A stretch of DNA of 64,000 nucleotides from Alopecurus myosuroides (taxonomy: Eukaryota; Streptophyta; Magnoliopsida; Poales; Poaceae), in NCBI GenBank assembly GCA_028641055.1, contig CM054058.1, positions 499,303,919-499,367,918 on the forward strand, written 5' to 3'. This document shows, piece by piece, positions 51,843 through 64,000 of this stretch. The notes beneath the pieces are model-generated. The model had not been told where the DNA came from. It did no database searches and was given only the letters and a program-made list of their open reading frames with translations. Each line of letters starts with the position of its first letter. Positions within the stretch are counted from its first letter, which is position 1. Both the position numbers and the translations under genes were made by a program.

Positions 51843-53728
51843 AGCATACCCAATCTTAGTTCCTAGTCGTCCTCGAGTAGGTAAACGATAAAAACACAAT
51901 AATTTCTGAGGTGACATGCTACTAGCATAAACTTGATCATTATAATGTAAAAGCATATGTTATCTGAGATCATAGAACTTTAAACACAAACATGATAAAT
52001 AGAACTTTAATAATAAATCATAGCAATCACTCTGCATCATGAGAAGTAACTCAAATAAAAGATCATGAATAATAATGCATTGAAAGTTATACATTCGTTT
52101 CAGGTATAAAGAAAGCATGGCAAGGTGGTATTTTGTAAGTCCTTAAGAGTGGGACAAAACATAAATGCCAGGACACCTTCAAAGTTCATGAGGAAGACTA
52201 GAACAAATAGTTGGAGAACAAGCACTAACGCTTCATGAATCAACTAATGATGTTTATGGGACAGATGCATATAAAACTCAGAATGGCAAAAATGCTCTCT
52301 CAATTGTGTATAAAGTTAGAAGATGGAGACTCAACATAAAAGTAAAAGAAAGGCCCTTCGCGGAGGGAAGCAGGGATCACTCATGTGCTAGAGCTTTTAT
52401 TTTATTAAACAGAGGTATTAAAAGTTTGACACTCATCCCATCCATCTTACACAAACTATGGCTAACCGAATCCTCGGGTGCCTGCCAACAATCACATGCC
52501 ATGGAGGAGTGTCTATATTTTAAGAGAGGTGTATGCTAGTGTCAATGAATGGTAAACAGAAAATACAATACGTCACAAGCCAACTAGATTTCACAAGAGC
52601 GGCTCCCATGTGAAGGACGCATCTGGGTAGAAGGTCATCCCTCTTTCGTTTTTGTTTACACAATTATGCTTTGACTCATAATTCGAGGGCAAAAATAGTG
52701 AAGAGAATTTGTTTGCATTAATTTGGGGCTGGGCACCCAGCTGCCAGTTCTTCTATCAATTAGATAAGAGGATGAAGCCACTAGTCGAGGGTGTGAAATC
52801 CAATCAACAAGTGAGATAAAATATTCTCTATTGACGTCCTCATGAGCAAAAACAGGAACACAAAACATGAGTAATTTTGAAAGTTTTAAACGTAGCACAT
52901 GAGCAATTTACTTGGAGTGGTAGTGAAATACCACATGTAGGTAGGTATGGTGGACACAATGGGAAAATTTTGGTTTTAGGGAGCTGGATGCACGAGTAGA
53001 GCTCGTACTCAGTACAGGTGGAGGCTAGCAGAAGACTGGGAGCGACAAATCAAGAGAGCATAAGAGCCATAATCATGCATAGCGACATAAACATCATTAA
53101 TCAAAGCATAAGTGGTATCACAAGTTCAAAAACTAAATGGTCATAGAGGCTATTCGTGACTTGTTAATAGTCATAAACATGGTGTGAGCATGCGCCAAGT
53201 CAACCAAATAAAACATTCAAAGGAGGATACCACAAATTTATGATTTAATATGACAAGAACAACTCATGATTCTTTCAATGGCATATTAAACACTCTCAGC
53301 TATTTGAGTCTATTCATGCTACCCAATAACCACAAGGCTTTAAAACTAAAATAACATCTAGCATGGCATGAAAAAGTTCTAGCCACAGTCTATACAAGCT
53401 TCTACGTGCACCGTTATAAAATCCACCTCAAGCAGCAGTTTCTTTTCCCAACAAACACCATACAAGACATGCTTTAACAAAAATAGTCTACATGATATAG
53501 CAAGAAAACATGATATTAATCACATAACACTACTAAAACTAACAGCTCTAATAAGAGATGCATGCAAAAAAAGGAGTTAAATAAATGAAGTAGCCAGACA
53601 AAGATTAAGAATACAAAGTATTCTCATGAAAAAGCTGAGCGTGTCACTCTCCAATAAAAGAATGTTGGGATCCAACCAAGCTTATTGAAAAAATAAAAAC
53701 AAACTGAAAGAAAAAAATAAAAGACGCT
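51843..53728. other. Internal non-coding part of element E
   Basis: 1.9 kb, AT-rich, no coding frame. The stretch next to the LTR (AGCATACCCAATCTTAG) is the polypurine region on the minus strand. The remainder looks like the long 3' untranslated region known for such elements. Ends at F's left end (TGTCAGACC at 53729). Confidence 0.55.
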
Positions 53729-56700
53729 TGTCAGACCCCGGACCCAGAGATATACACACTGTTATGTGCTCCTAGCCATGGACTCACAAGGGCTTCAGGG
53801 TTACTAGCCCCGGCCGCAACGAACAACGGCAGGCAGACCGGATTCATCGGCACGTAGCCCGGGTCCCCGGTTTACTACTCCTTGTATCCATGCTAGTCAT
53901 AACCAATTATGCATACCCAAGCATCCACGAGTCGGATGAAACTGAAGGAACGAGACCAAAGTTATACAGAGCTGCTATGTGTCCAGAAAGTGCAACAACA
54001 ATCGAGGGTTACTGGGGTTACCTCGCCCCAGGCCGATCACATCGACAGGCGGGCTCGGACATGGATCGTCGTCTCCACAACCCCTCGACTACGACAACTA
54101 TGCAGGCATAGCCAAAACTGTATAACAATGAGCTCGAAACCAACAACCGATCAAAGCAGTACTCTAAACATGAAGCTTTATTGAACAGATGTTACTAGAG
54201 TATAGCTTTACAAACAGAGGTCACATGACCCAACATTACATCAGACAACGAAAGGCAAATTATGTTGCTAATCAACAAGAACCAAAAAGGCCTAAAAGGC
54301 CGCAACATAAGGCGACGTTCCAGCCCATAGATTCCAGGCTGCTACCTGGGAACCCCGAACTACTCGTCGATGTCCACGTCGAAACACCACCGAACTAAGG
54401 AACTCCACCTGAACCAAGTTGAAGCAAACATGAGTACGGGAGGTACTCAACAAGACTTAGTTAACCTATTATATATCTGCTTCTTTAGAAAGAGTTATGA
54501 AGGTCGTAAAGCCATCTTTGTTTTCCAAAACGAGGTAGGAGTAGCACGTCTCATAGAGTGTTCTGAAAACAGATGAGAAAGCTATTCAACTACTGATATC
54601 ATCATCTTTTTAATCCACCAATATCACATCAGCACCTCGTGCTTCAAAGATCACCACCTCAAGTTGTTCCGGTAACTCATGCTACAAGGTAACCCCTCTC
54701 GGCATCTCCGAGGAGGCATACTTCATTCGTTATCAGCAAGTTTTAATCATTCCGTTTAAGTTATCTATGATCACAGAATCCGTCACCAAGTCGTCCTTAA
54801 CCGCGGACACGGCTTTTCGAAAAGATTAAACCCTGCAGGGGTGTACAACTTTAACCACACGCACCAACCAACTCTTAATGCCAGTACATTAGCACTATTC
54901 CGGGAAGTGCCGGCAGATGGAGGTTGACCACGACCTTTTCCTTACTTTGCCTATTCCATGAGTCGCTCCGAGTAGAGATGGACCGCTAATAGGGAGTGGC
55001 CATCTCCTGCCGGGTCTCTATCGTTGTGCGCAATGCTCGACGGTTACCTACCCGCAGAGCGCCGATACATCACCACGTCCTAGTTTTGAAAACATTTTAA
55101 TATCCCCAGCAAATCCAAATGGAACGCCCGAACTAGGCAACTCATGGAACAAACTAGGCAAGTTGAGACCGAGGGGAATCCAATCCCTCGTGTGGATGCA
55201 CGCTCAGTCTTGGCTCGAAGACGAGAACTCGCTCCTAGGGGTATGAACGAGACAACCACCACAGACCCTCTGTGGTCTCTTCATCCACACCTTTAAGTCA
55301 TGTTAAACAAGATCTTTTAACTTCGCACAACATACTATCATACTAGATTCATTCGCGGCTCTGATTCATCAACCGGATGGAGCAGAGATCAACAGACATG
55401 TATGACTAAGCATGGCATATTTGAGGCTCTGGCGATACACACAAACAACTCCTATGTCTGCTAGGAGCATTGAATCATGATATTAGGGTTATGCAAATAA
55501 ATAGGATAACTCTATCTACTGACTCAAGATACATTGGAATCGAATGCATTTATACGAGAATCAAAAGTCTTTCGAAATCATATATGGGCAGATAAGAGGT
55601 TATGCTTGCCTTGCTTCAAGAAAACCAGAGAAAGTCTTCAGGAATAAGTGCTTGACTTGTCGGTTAGGATCAAGTATTCGTCATTGGATTGCTGGCCTTC
55701 TCTTCGGAGTCACGTTCTACCGAGGGGGAACAAACACCGAAACAAGAAGAACAACAATCAACACATGGCATCGATGCAATGCGCAATATGTATGCATGAG
55801 CAAGTTAATGCACTGAAATAAAGCCCTAAGCATGATCATTGGGTTGCTAGGGTTCATATGGCAGATATGCAATTTTACTGAAATTAGCCCGAAATAGACC
55901 CCGGAGGGGGTTTCGGGCGATCTTAGAAGTGAGTACAATTTTTATTGCTCAAATGGGTTTGAAAACATCATGAATAGGTTGCATTTATCATTTTGAGCAA
56001 AATGGTATATAACTTTTAATTTTCTAATTTTAATGAAAAAAAACTTAATTTTCTATTTTTAAATGATTAAACAACATTAAATAAATACTCATTTTTGGAC
56101 TTTGCCAAACATGTGTGAAAATGACATATTTGGATAGAGAATAATTTTCTGAACATTTTGGTACCTCATTTTTATTTTTCTGGGATAGAAAACAAAAGTT
56201 ATTAATTAAACAAATTTAATCATTTTTCTGGAATATCTAAACAGTAGAGGGCCCACGTGTCAAAATACTATTCATCTCTCAGAATAAAAAGAAAAACGTT
56301 TTATGATGTCACCATGACGAAATGGTGACGTCATCGGAGGTCGATTCTCATAGCCGAGCTCGAATTCGATGAATTCGACGAATCTTCCGCGAATTGGACG
56401 CACGGGAGAGATGCAGGGGCTCGAGGGGAGCCCGCGGGTGGCGGCGCCGCCCGAAAGGGGTCGCCGGAGCAGCGTCGGCGTGCAGAAACGGCGGCGGCGC
56501 TCGTGGCCTACGACGGCATCGACGGAAACATGCCCGATAAAACGAAAGGAGAGCACAGGGAGGGAGCCGAGCTCACCAGGGGCATGTTGCCAGAACCAGG
56601 GAGGTGGGGCGGTGAAGGAGCTCGCCGGAATCTCCAATGGAGGCGGCAGCCGGAGCTCGGAAAGATGGCCGTGATTTGCTCGATTGGGGCCATCCCGGCT

Positions 56701-57342
56701 TCTGATATTTGACGAGGAAGACAAGGGGAGGACGGCGAAGGTGATGGGAGGCTCGGCTGGGCCGCGGATGGCCGGAAACAGCGGCGGCGAGCGGCGGCCG
56801 GAGAGGCAGTAACTAGGTTTAGGGTTCGGTTTCGCGCAGAGGAGCAGAGAGAGGGAGGGCACACGAGGAGGGGGTTCTGCGGGGTCTTCACGATCCGGAC
56901 GTCTCCAAGGGGGTCGTCATCCCCTCGCGACTGGAAGCAGGAGGTGGCATTCGGCCACCTCACCATGGCCCTCGTGTCCTTCTGGCTGGAGCTAGAAGAA
57001 AGGGAAAACAAAAGGGAAAATTGCGGAAACCCCCTGAAGTTTTAGGAAAACATAATTAGGTCCTTTTCTTTTAGAAACAGCACTGGTTTTAATATTTTCA
57101 GGGCCTATTTGGAAGAATAAAATTTGGCAAAAATACATTTTGAAAACCTTGTAAAATTTGCAAACTCACCATGTACACAATTTGAAAATATTTTTATTTC
57201 AAATTTCAGGTGACCACTTTAAGTGGGTTTTGGTCATCCCATTTGTTAATTTTAAATGCAAAATTTTAACCCATGTTTTCATGCATGTATAAGATGCGAA
57301 CAACACACCAACACCCTAAAGTAGCAAAACAGGGATGTTACA
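53729..57342 (-). repeat. 3' LTR of element F (left)
   Basis: 3614 bp; plus strand TGTCAGACCCCGG...GGGATGTTACA. A GC-rich zone lies at 56340-56900. Hairpin TCGAATTC-GAT-GAATTCGA at 56360-56378. TGACGTCA at 56326-56333 in an inverted repeat (TCACCAT/ATGGTGA) that is broken in the right LTR. Confidence 0.88.
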
Positions 57343-60300
57343 AATCTACCCCCCTTACAAGAATCTCGTCCTGAGATTCCCGAAGGAGAAGAAAGAAGGA
57401 ACACCGGTTTTGAACGATCTTCTTGAACCTTACGGTTCTTTTCTCGAAGAGGTTGATACGTATCATCGAGTGTTGCTTGGCTACACCTTAGGTGAGAGGG
57501 AAAACTCTTAGGAATTGATCTTCATGAAGATCGAGTCTCTAATGGATAACTCGTGATAGGAATGTTCACAAAGAACTTTTGAGTTAACACGCATGAAACA
57601 CATCAAGATAGCGAAGGGAACTGAGAGAAGGTTTCAAGTTTATGGACGATGGTTCTTGAAAGGATTTAGAATATGAGCTTTGCACAAGACTTTAGATCCC
57701 TTTGTAAAAGAAAGGTTGGACAACTTAGGACATCGAGGTTTCCTCAAAACAGAATACCAAGATGGAAAGGATTGTCTTGAATATCACAACATAATATCCA
57801 CAGACGAGGAAAAACACGAGAAAACACTGTAATCGTGCATCAGAGAAAGTTTGATACAGGATCACGTTCACTCTTCGGAGTGGACGCAGAAGATAATAGA
57901 ACTTTCAACCATTCCATAACAGTTTCTTGTAATCCTTGCCAAGGATCGGGATGTTATCTCACAACAGAGAAGGAGTAACCAAAAGATGTTGGAACACCGT
58001 AATGAAGGAGGAACTCTTGGTCACACCGTAACGATGAATAACCAACGGGGATTGAAACACCGAGAGGAATAAGGAATCTACTTCCTATTGTGGTTTAGAC
58101 GTAGCAATACATCTACCACATGGTTAAGATCCCATGGCTGAAGTGACTGACAAATTCACACAATGTGTGAGATGAAAACAAATTCAAGTACCCACAACTT
58201 GAAAGAGGAACTGATCATTGGCGGTTACAGACACCAAGAGATGTTCTCAGGAGGAACTTGTTTCCACTAGAACAAAGGTTTTGGAAGTTCAACGGAGAGG
58301 TATTGGAAAGATCGACTTCCAAGTTATCCTTGATGTTATAGATACAGAGAACAGGCTCACGACAAGCCTTCTGTAGGTCATCAAGTGAAAGTGAAACTCC
58401 GGTTTTAAAAGAACGGTGAAGAAACCTTTTAGAATAAGCAACACAAGATTCCTCGCAGAAAGTGGTTGTTCTTACAGATGCAAAGGGATATGACATAAGG
58501 CCTTCCGGCTAGTTGTGTCAACCACTACATCAACCATGCCGGATTTTGAAAAGACCTGATTCAATACCCTTGAGGAAACACCAACCATCGTTACTGCTTG
58601 AGATTCAGCTCTGGTTAGCGGGTTGATAACTCAGACTCGGTAGGTTTGAGCGAAGAGATTGCACCGGTTACAATTGAGATACCTTTACTGGATTCTCAAG
58701 GTATGGACTATGATGTCACACTCAAGAGGATGAGTGAGGTTGCAGAACTCGGGTATTAACAACTTAAGAAAGACGGTTGCACTTACATGGTTTACCTGCG
58801 AAGGAACACATCGGAGTCCTTGTTGGGAAGATGATTACAAGGATAACGAAGATCTTAAACTTCTTCTCTTTCACGAAAGATCAGTCAGTGGCTTAGTGTG
58901 GGTGCAAACTTTTTCCAAGAAATGGAGGTAACAACCTCCCATCTCAAGAATAGTCCGCACATACATGACCTACTGGAGGTTATTCCCGAGAGAACAATAA
59001 AACTTTACTCGGATCCATGGTGACAACTTTCACCGTAAGCACATGAACCGGGTAAGTTACTTCGAACATCCAGAACACAGCTTCGTGATGACACAAAGAT
59101 GGTTCTCAAAAGTTTCCAATATTAGTGCCAAGTGTTCAACTTGAACCTCTTTTAACTTGGAGATATAAGAATGTCATTGATGGGCTCAACAACACACTTA
59201 TCAAGACACTCCAGGAAAAGGGACTCATATGATACATGAACGTGGCAAAATGTCGGTTAGGCTAAAGGACATGAAGGTGTACCTAGGAAAAACACCATGA
59301 GTGAAAACACCATCAAGATAGCCCTTGGATTTGATCTTGGTTTGACGATAGCCCAAATCAAATCAAGTGTTTGTTAGGTAGCATATCCACGAGGGAGATA
59401 CTATCCTTCTTCAACACGAGGAAAACTAGACATCCCATTACAAAGGAACAAGTTAAGAAGAGCTCGTGTCTTTCAACTCTCCAAGTTATTGTTTAAGCTC
59501 AACCGACTAGTCCAGGATATCCAGCAAAGTTTCTTGGAGAAAAGAGTAGTTCAAACTACCCATTACTTAGACATCACGGTCAGATGACAAACCTGGTGAT
59601 ACTTCTAGAAAGACAACCAGAATATCACAACCTACCGGTATGTCTTAGAGTTCGAAAGGGATCTTGCTTTTCAAAGCAACCGATATAAACATGAGAGCTT
59701 CGGCATTAACCAAACTCTCTGACCAAGCATGTGAACCGGAAAGAACGGATTTGGTAACACGGTCAACTTGAAGTAGAGACCGGGTGACCAATAGTGCTAA
59801 GAAGGATACAGATGTTTCTTAGATTTTTCAAAGCAATAAGAATTGCTAAGAATAACTGATACACACCTAAATACACACCCAACCTTCTCGGGCATTTCAG
59901 ACACGGAGGAAGGGTGAGTGAAGACGTGTAAGAGCATCACTTCATCAATAAGGACATGAAACACAACAGAGCCTCTTGATAATAAGAAGTGTGATACCCT
60001 GAGGTAGAACAGAATGGAAGCTGATAAAACTTCCTTAATCTGCGAATTACAAAACTTTGACATGGTCCTTAAGATGAACGAGGTACTGGAGTTTGTTTCT
60101 CCTGACATTCCAAAGTGGAACGTTCTGACGGAACACAGGAGCAAATGCATTGGAAGACTCCAAGACACCTATGCATCTTATGTTCCAGAACAACAGATGG
60201 AGATTTTAGAGCAACTGGAAGATAGGAACATGCTCCAGGAAATCCAGAGGCCATGGGAAATGCACAGGTGATACTCTTTTGTAAAACCCATGCTAGAAAG

Positions 60301-61128
60301 TTGACATAGCTGAACTAAGAACAAAGATGTGGATTTCATGACGACCACTCTTGTTGTGACCCCTTCTTGATTACAAGAGAAAACCTACGGCTATTGGAGT
60401 TGAAACTACCTAGCCATCCTGAGGTAGAAGATATTCCTCAGGATCCAAAGAAACAGAACTTGGGTTAAAGGTCAGCATCCTGTACTGATGGCATGAGCAT
60501 CACATGGTTGAAAACCACATGAATCAACCCACCACCATTCAGCACATTCCGGGACCTTCGGTTCAAGTCCAAAGGTTAGAAACCGAAAGAAATGAGCAAC
60601 TACTATCTGAGTGCCTTGAAGGGCACTATGAGTAGCAATCACGGAGTATCTTTCCAAGAAGACATACGTAGCTCCGGAAGAGTTTTGAACAGAGGATAAC
60701 GGATACATTCGAGATGAGAAGGAAATCTCGAGGTTCAGGATTTGGGACTTTAGAACAGGAGTATGTGGAACCCACACAACTCTGAGAGATTGTGGATGGA
60801 AAGGAAATCTCCCAGTTTAAGAGAAACAACGGAGTAAGGAACACACACGACTCTAGAAACTTTAACACTAGGTCAACTTGGGTGAAAACGTCATTGCCAA
60901 AGAAGGCACATGAGTTTTGAATGACTAGAAGGATAGCAAAACCTTTTCAAATCAAAACAGGTAAGATGACCCAGAGTCAGAGCGATACCAGGTAAGGAGT
61001 AAAAAGAATCCTAAGAAGGTTTTTCACAATCCATTTGGAATTTGAAAGTAGTTTTTCACAAACACTAAACTCGACATCGACCAAGCAGTAAGGTTTTCCT
61101 ACATGCAGTCCTGCTCTGATACCACTTC
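57343..61128. other. Internal region of element F
   Basis: 3.8 kb bounded by the polypurine tract and primer site. All open frames are short and show no conserved motif. Nothing else recognised. Confidence 0.8.
61110..61124 (-). other. Primer binding site of element F (initiator tRNA-Met)
   Basis: Minus strand TGGTATCAGAGCAGG, four bases inside the right LTR's inner end. Confidence 0.9.
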
Positions 61129-64000
61129 TGTCAGACCCCGGACCCAGAGATATACACACTGTTATGTGCTCCTAGCCATGGACTCACAAGGGCTTCAGGG
61201 TTACCAGCCCCGGCCGCAACAAAACACGGCAGGCCATACCGATTCAATCGGCACGTAGTCGGTCCCTTGTCTACTACTCCTTGTATTCGCATGCTAGTCA
61301 TAACCCAATTATGCATACCCAAAGCGTCCCACGAGTAGGATGAACGTAATGGAAACGGGACCAAAGTTATACAGAGCTCTATGGTTCCAGAAAGTGCATA
61401 CAACAATCGAGGGTTACTGGGGTTACCTCGCCCCAGGCCGATCACATCGACAGGCGGGCTCGGACATGGATCATCGGCTCCACAACCCCTCGACTGCGAC
61501 AACTATGCAGGCATAGCCAAAACTGTATAACAATGAGCTCGAAACCAAACAACCGATCAAGCAGTACTCTAAACAAGAAGCTTTATTGAACAGATGTTAC
61601 TAGAGTTATAGCTTTACAAACAGAGGTCACATGACCCAACATTACATCAGACACGGAAGGCAAATTATGTTTCTAATCACAAGAACCAAAAAGGCCTAAG
61701 AGGCCGCAACATAAGGCGACGTCCCAGCCCATAGATTCCAGGCTGCTACCTTGGAACCCCGAACTACTCGTCGATGTCCACGTCGAAACACCACCGAACT
61801 GAGGAACTCCACCTGAACCAAGTTGAAGCAAACATGAGTACGGGAGGTACTCAACAAGACTTAGTTAACCTATTATATATCTGCTTCTTTAGAAAGAGTT
61901 ATGAAGGTTATTTGGCGTAAAGCCATCTTTGTTTTCCAAAACGAGGTAGGAGTAGCACGTCTCATAGAGTGTTCTGAAAACAGATGAGAAAGCTATTCAA
62001 CTACTGATATCATCATCTTTTTAATCCACCAATATCACATCAGCACCTCGTGCTTCAAAGATCACCACCTCAAGTTGTTACGGTAACTCATGCTACAAGG
62101 TAACACCTCTTGGCATCTCCGAGGAGGCATCCTTCATTCGTTATCAGCAAGTTTTAATCATTCCGTTTAAGTTATCTATGATCACAGAATCCGTCACCAA
62201 GTCGTCCTTAACCGCGGACACGGCTTTTTTCGAAAAGATTAAACCCTGCAGGGGTGGTACAACTTTAACCACACGCACCAACCAACTCTTAATGCCGTAC
62301 ATTAGCACTAGTCCGGAAGTGCCGGCAGATGGAGGTTGACCACGACCTTTCCCTTGCTTTGCCTATTCCATGAGTCGCTCCGAGTAGAGATGGACCGCCA
62401 ATAGGGAGTGGCCATATCCTGCCGGGTCTCTATCGTTGTGCGCAATGCTCGACGGTTACCTACCCGCAGAGCACCGATACATCACCACGTCCTAGTTTTG
62501 AAAACATTTTAATATCCCCAGCAAATCCAAATGGAACGCCCGAACTAGGCAACTCATGGAACAAACTAGGCAAGTTGAGACCGAGGGGAATCCAATCCCT
62601 CGTGTGGATGCACGCTCAGTCTTGGCTCGAAGACGAGAACTCGCTCCTAGGGGTATGAACGAGACAACCACCACAGACCCTCTGTGGTCTCGTCATCCAC
62701 ACCTTTAAGTCATGTTAAACAAGATATTTTAACTTCACACAACATACTATCATACTAGATTCATTCGCGGCTCTGATTCATCAACCGGATGGAGCAGAGA
62801 TCAACAGACATGTATGACTAAGCATGGCATATTTGAGGCTCTGGTGATACACACAAACAACTCTTATGTCTACTAGGAGCATTGAATCATGATATCTGGG
62901 TTATGCAAATAAATAGGATAACTCTATCTACTGACTCAAGATACATTGGAATCGAATACATTTATACGAGAATCAAAAGTCTTTCGAAATCATATATGGG
63001 AAGATAAGAGGTTATGCTTGCCTTGCTTCAAGAAAACCAGAGAAAGTCTTCAGGAATAAGTGCTTGACTTGTCGGTCAGGATCAAGTATTCGCCATTGGA
63101 TTGCTGGCCTTCTCTTCGGAGTCACGTTCTACCGAGGGGGAACAAACACCGAAACAAGAAGAAAAACAATCAACACATGGCATCGATGCAATGCGCAATA
63201 TGTATGCATGAGCAAGTTAATGCACTGAAATAAAGCCCTAAGCATGATCATTGGGTTGCTAGGGTTCATATGGCAGATATGCAATTTTACTGAAATTAGC
63301 CCGAAATAGACCCCGGAGGGGGTTTCGGGCGATCTTAGAAGTGAGTACAATTTTTATTGCTCAAATGGGTTTGAAAACATCATGAATAGGTTGCATTTAT
63401 CATTTTGAGCAAAATGGTATATAACTTTTAATTTTCTAATTTTAATGAAAAAAAACTTAATTTTCTATTTTTAAATGATTAAACAACATTAAATAAATAC
63501 TCATTTTTGGACTTTGCCAAACATGTGTGAAAATGACATATTTGGATAGAGAATAATTTTCTGAACATTTTGGTACCTCATTTTTATTTTTCTGGGATAG
63601 AAAACAAAAGTTATTAATTAAACAAATTTAATCATTTTTCTGGAATATCTAAACAGTAGAGGGCCCACGTGTCAAAATACTATTCATCTCTCAAAATAAA
63701 AACAAAAACGTTTTATGATGTCACCATGACGAAAGGGTGGCGTCATCGGAGGTCGATTCTCACAGCCGAGCTCGAATTCGATGAATTCGACGAATCTTCC
63801 GCGAATTGGACGCACGGGAGAGATGCAGGGGCTCGAGGGGAGCCCGCGGGTGGCGGCGCCGCCCGAAAGGGGTCGCCGGAGCAGCGCCGGCGTGCAGAAA
63901 CGGCGGCAACGCTCGCGGCCTACGACGGCGTCGACGGAAACATGCCCGATAAAACGAAAGGAGAGCACAGGGAGGGAGCTGAGCTCACCAGGGGCATGTT
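61129..64000 (-). repeat. 5' LTR of element F (right, cut by window edge)
   Basis: First 2872 bp as read from its inner end; corresponds to 53729-56588 of the left LTR. The first several hundred bases differ by many small indels, while 62480-63680 is almost identical to 55070-56270. An extra 7-8 bp lies near 61910 relative to the left copy. Confidence 0.88.

Larger units (their letters stand above)
50257..53728 (-). mobile_element. Element E: Gypsy retrotransposon, 3' end (rest beyond element F)
   Basis: Minus strand: 3' LTR 51842-50257, then internal DNA to 53728, where F is inserted. The LTR start TGATACGTCTCCAACGTATC and the preceding polypurine-like AAGATTGGGTATGCT are well known from abundant Triticeae/Pooideae Gypsy elements. 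No gag-pol coding is present in the visible part. Its 5' LTR should lie right of 64000. Confidence 0.7.
53729..64000 (-). mobile_element. Element F: large coding-free LTR retrotransposon (LARD-like), right end outside window
   Basis: Minus orientation: the primer site TGGTATCAGAGCAGG sits beside the right LTR (61124-61110), and the polypurine tract GTAAGGGGGGTAGATTT beside the left LTR (57343-57358). Left LTR 53729-57342, 3614 bp. Right LTR from 61129 runs past 64000. The internal region of 3.8 kb has no frame over about 120 codons and no retrotransposon motif, so it must depend on proteins of another element. Size and plan fit LARDs such as Sukkula, but the name is only a suggestion. Confidence 0.85.

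Noticed and set aside
56272..56862. 196-codon open frame on the minus strand in the left LTR of F
   Set aside because: It lies wholly in an LTR in a GC-rich zone, is broken or cut in the other LTR, and shows no recognised motif. Likely chance.
59797..60271. Open frames of 85-123 codons in F's internal region
   Set aside because: No motif, overlapping on both strands, as expected by chance in 3.8 kb.

Overview
This window looks like nuclear DNA of a grass, most probably a Pooideae species (wheat, barley, oat or ryegrass group). The evidence is an almost unbroken nest of plant LTR retrotransposons: a BARE-1/WIS/Angela-like Copia element, Tat-lineage-type Gypsy elements that carry an extra gene on the opposite strand, a Gypsy LTR that begins TGATACGTCTCC, and a large coding-free retrotransposon with LTRs of about 3.6 kb. 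I see no host gene that can be defended, only one decayed gene-like fragment near 48 kb. The species is not proven by the sequence.

Left two thirds (1-47990). Gypsy element A lies on the minus strand (5' LTR 11015-11507, gag-pol 11079 to 4640) and runs off the left edge. Its extra gene (378-4361) is on the plus strand. Gypsy element B, same family, is on the plus strand (11508-47990). Its 5' LTR meets the outer end of A's LTR head to head and lacks its first 39 bp, as expected if A inserted into B's LTR. A second Gypsy family, element C (13872-37506, minus strand), is inserted in B's gag with a 5-bp target duplication CCCGC. Copia element D (14720-23221, plus strand) is inserted in C's 3' LTR with target duplication TTTAG. 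LTR differences counted by eye (about 4% for B, 1.8% for C, 1.6% for D) agree with that order.

A, B and C share one plan: 5' LTR, an open frame that starts inside the LTR and runs through the primer binding site into gag, protease, RT, RNase H and integrase, then, before the 3' LTR, an antisense gene with its own TATA box. The antisense genes have many introns and encode an N-terminal domain like the 'putative gypsy type transposon' family (PF04195) followed by coiled coil. Exon phases stay consistent across the inferred introns, so splicing is likely the native state. All three gag-pol frames are broken by stops. Many look like C-to-T changes, but one TAG between protease and RT is at the same codon in all three.

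Right third (47991-64000). After B comes a frameshifted gene-like fragment (about 47992-48650), AT-rich DNA, and the 5' part of a decayed Copia-like element G (49270-50256, minus). G's LTR is cut by Gypsy element E (3' LTR 50257-51842, internal DNA to 53728, minus). E in turn is interrupted by F (53729 to beyond 64000, minus), a coding-free element with two 3.6-kb LTRs, the right one cut by the window edge.
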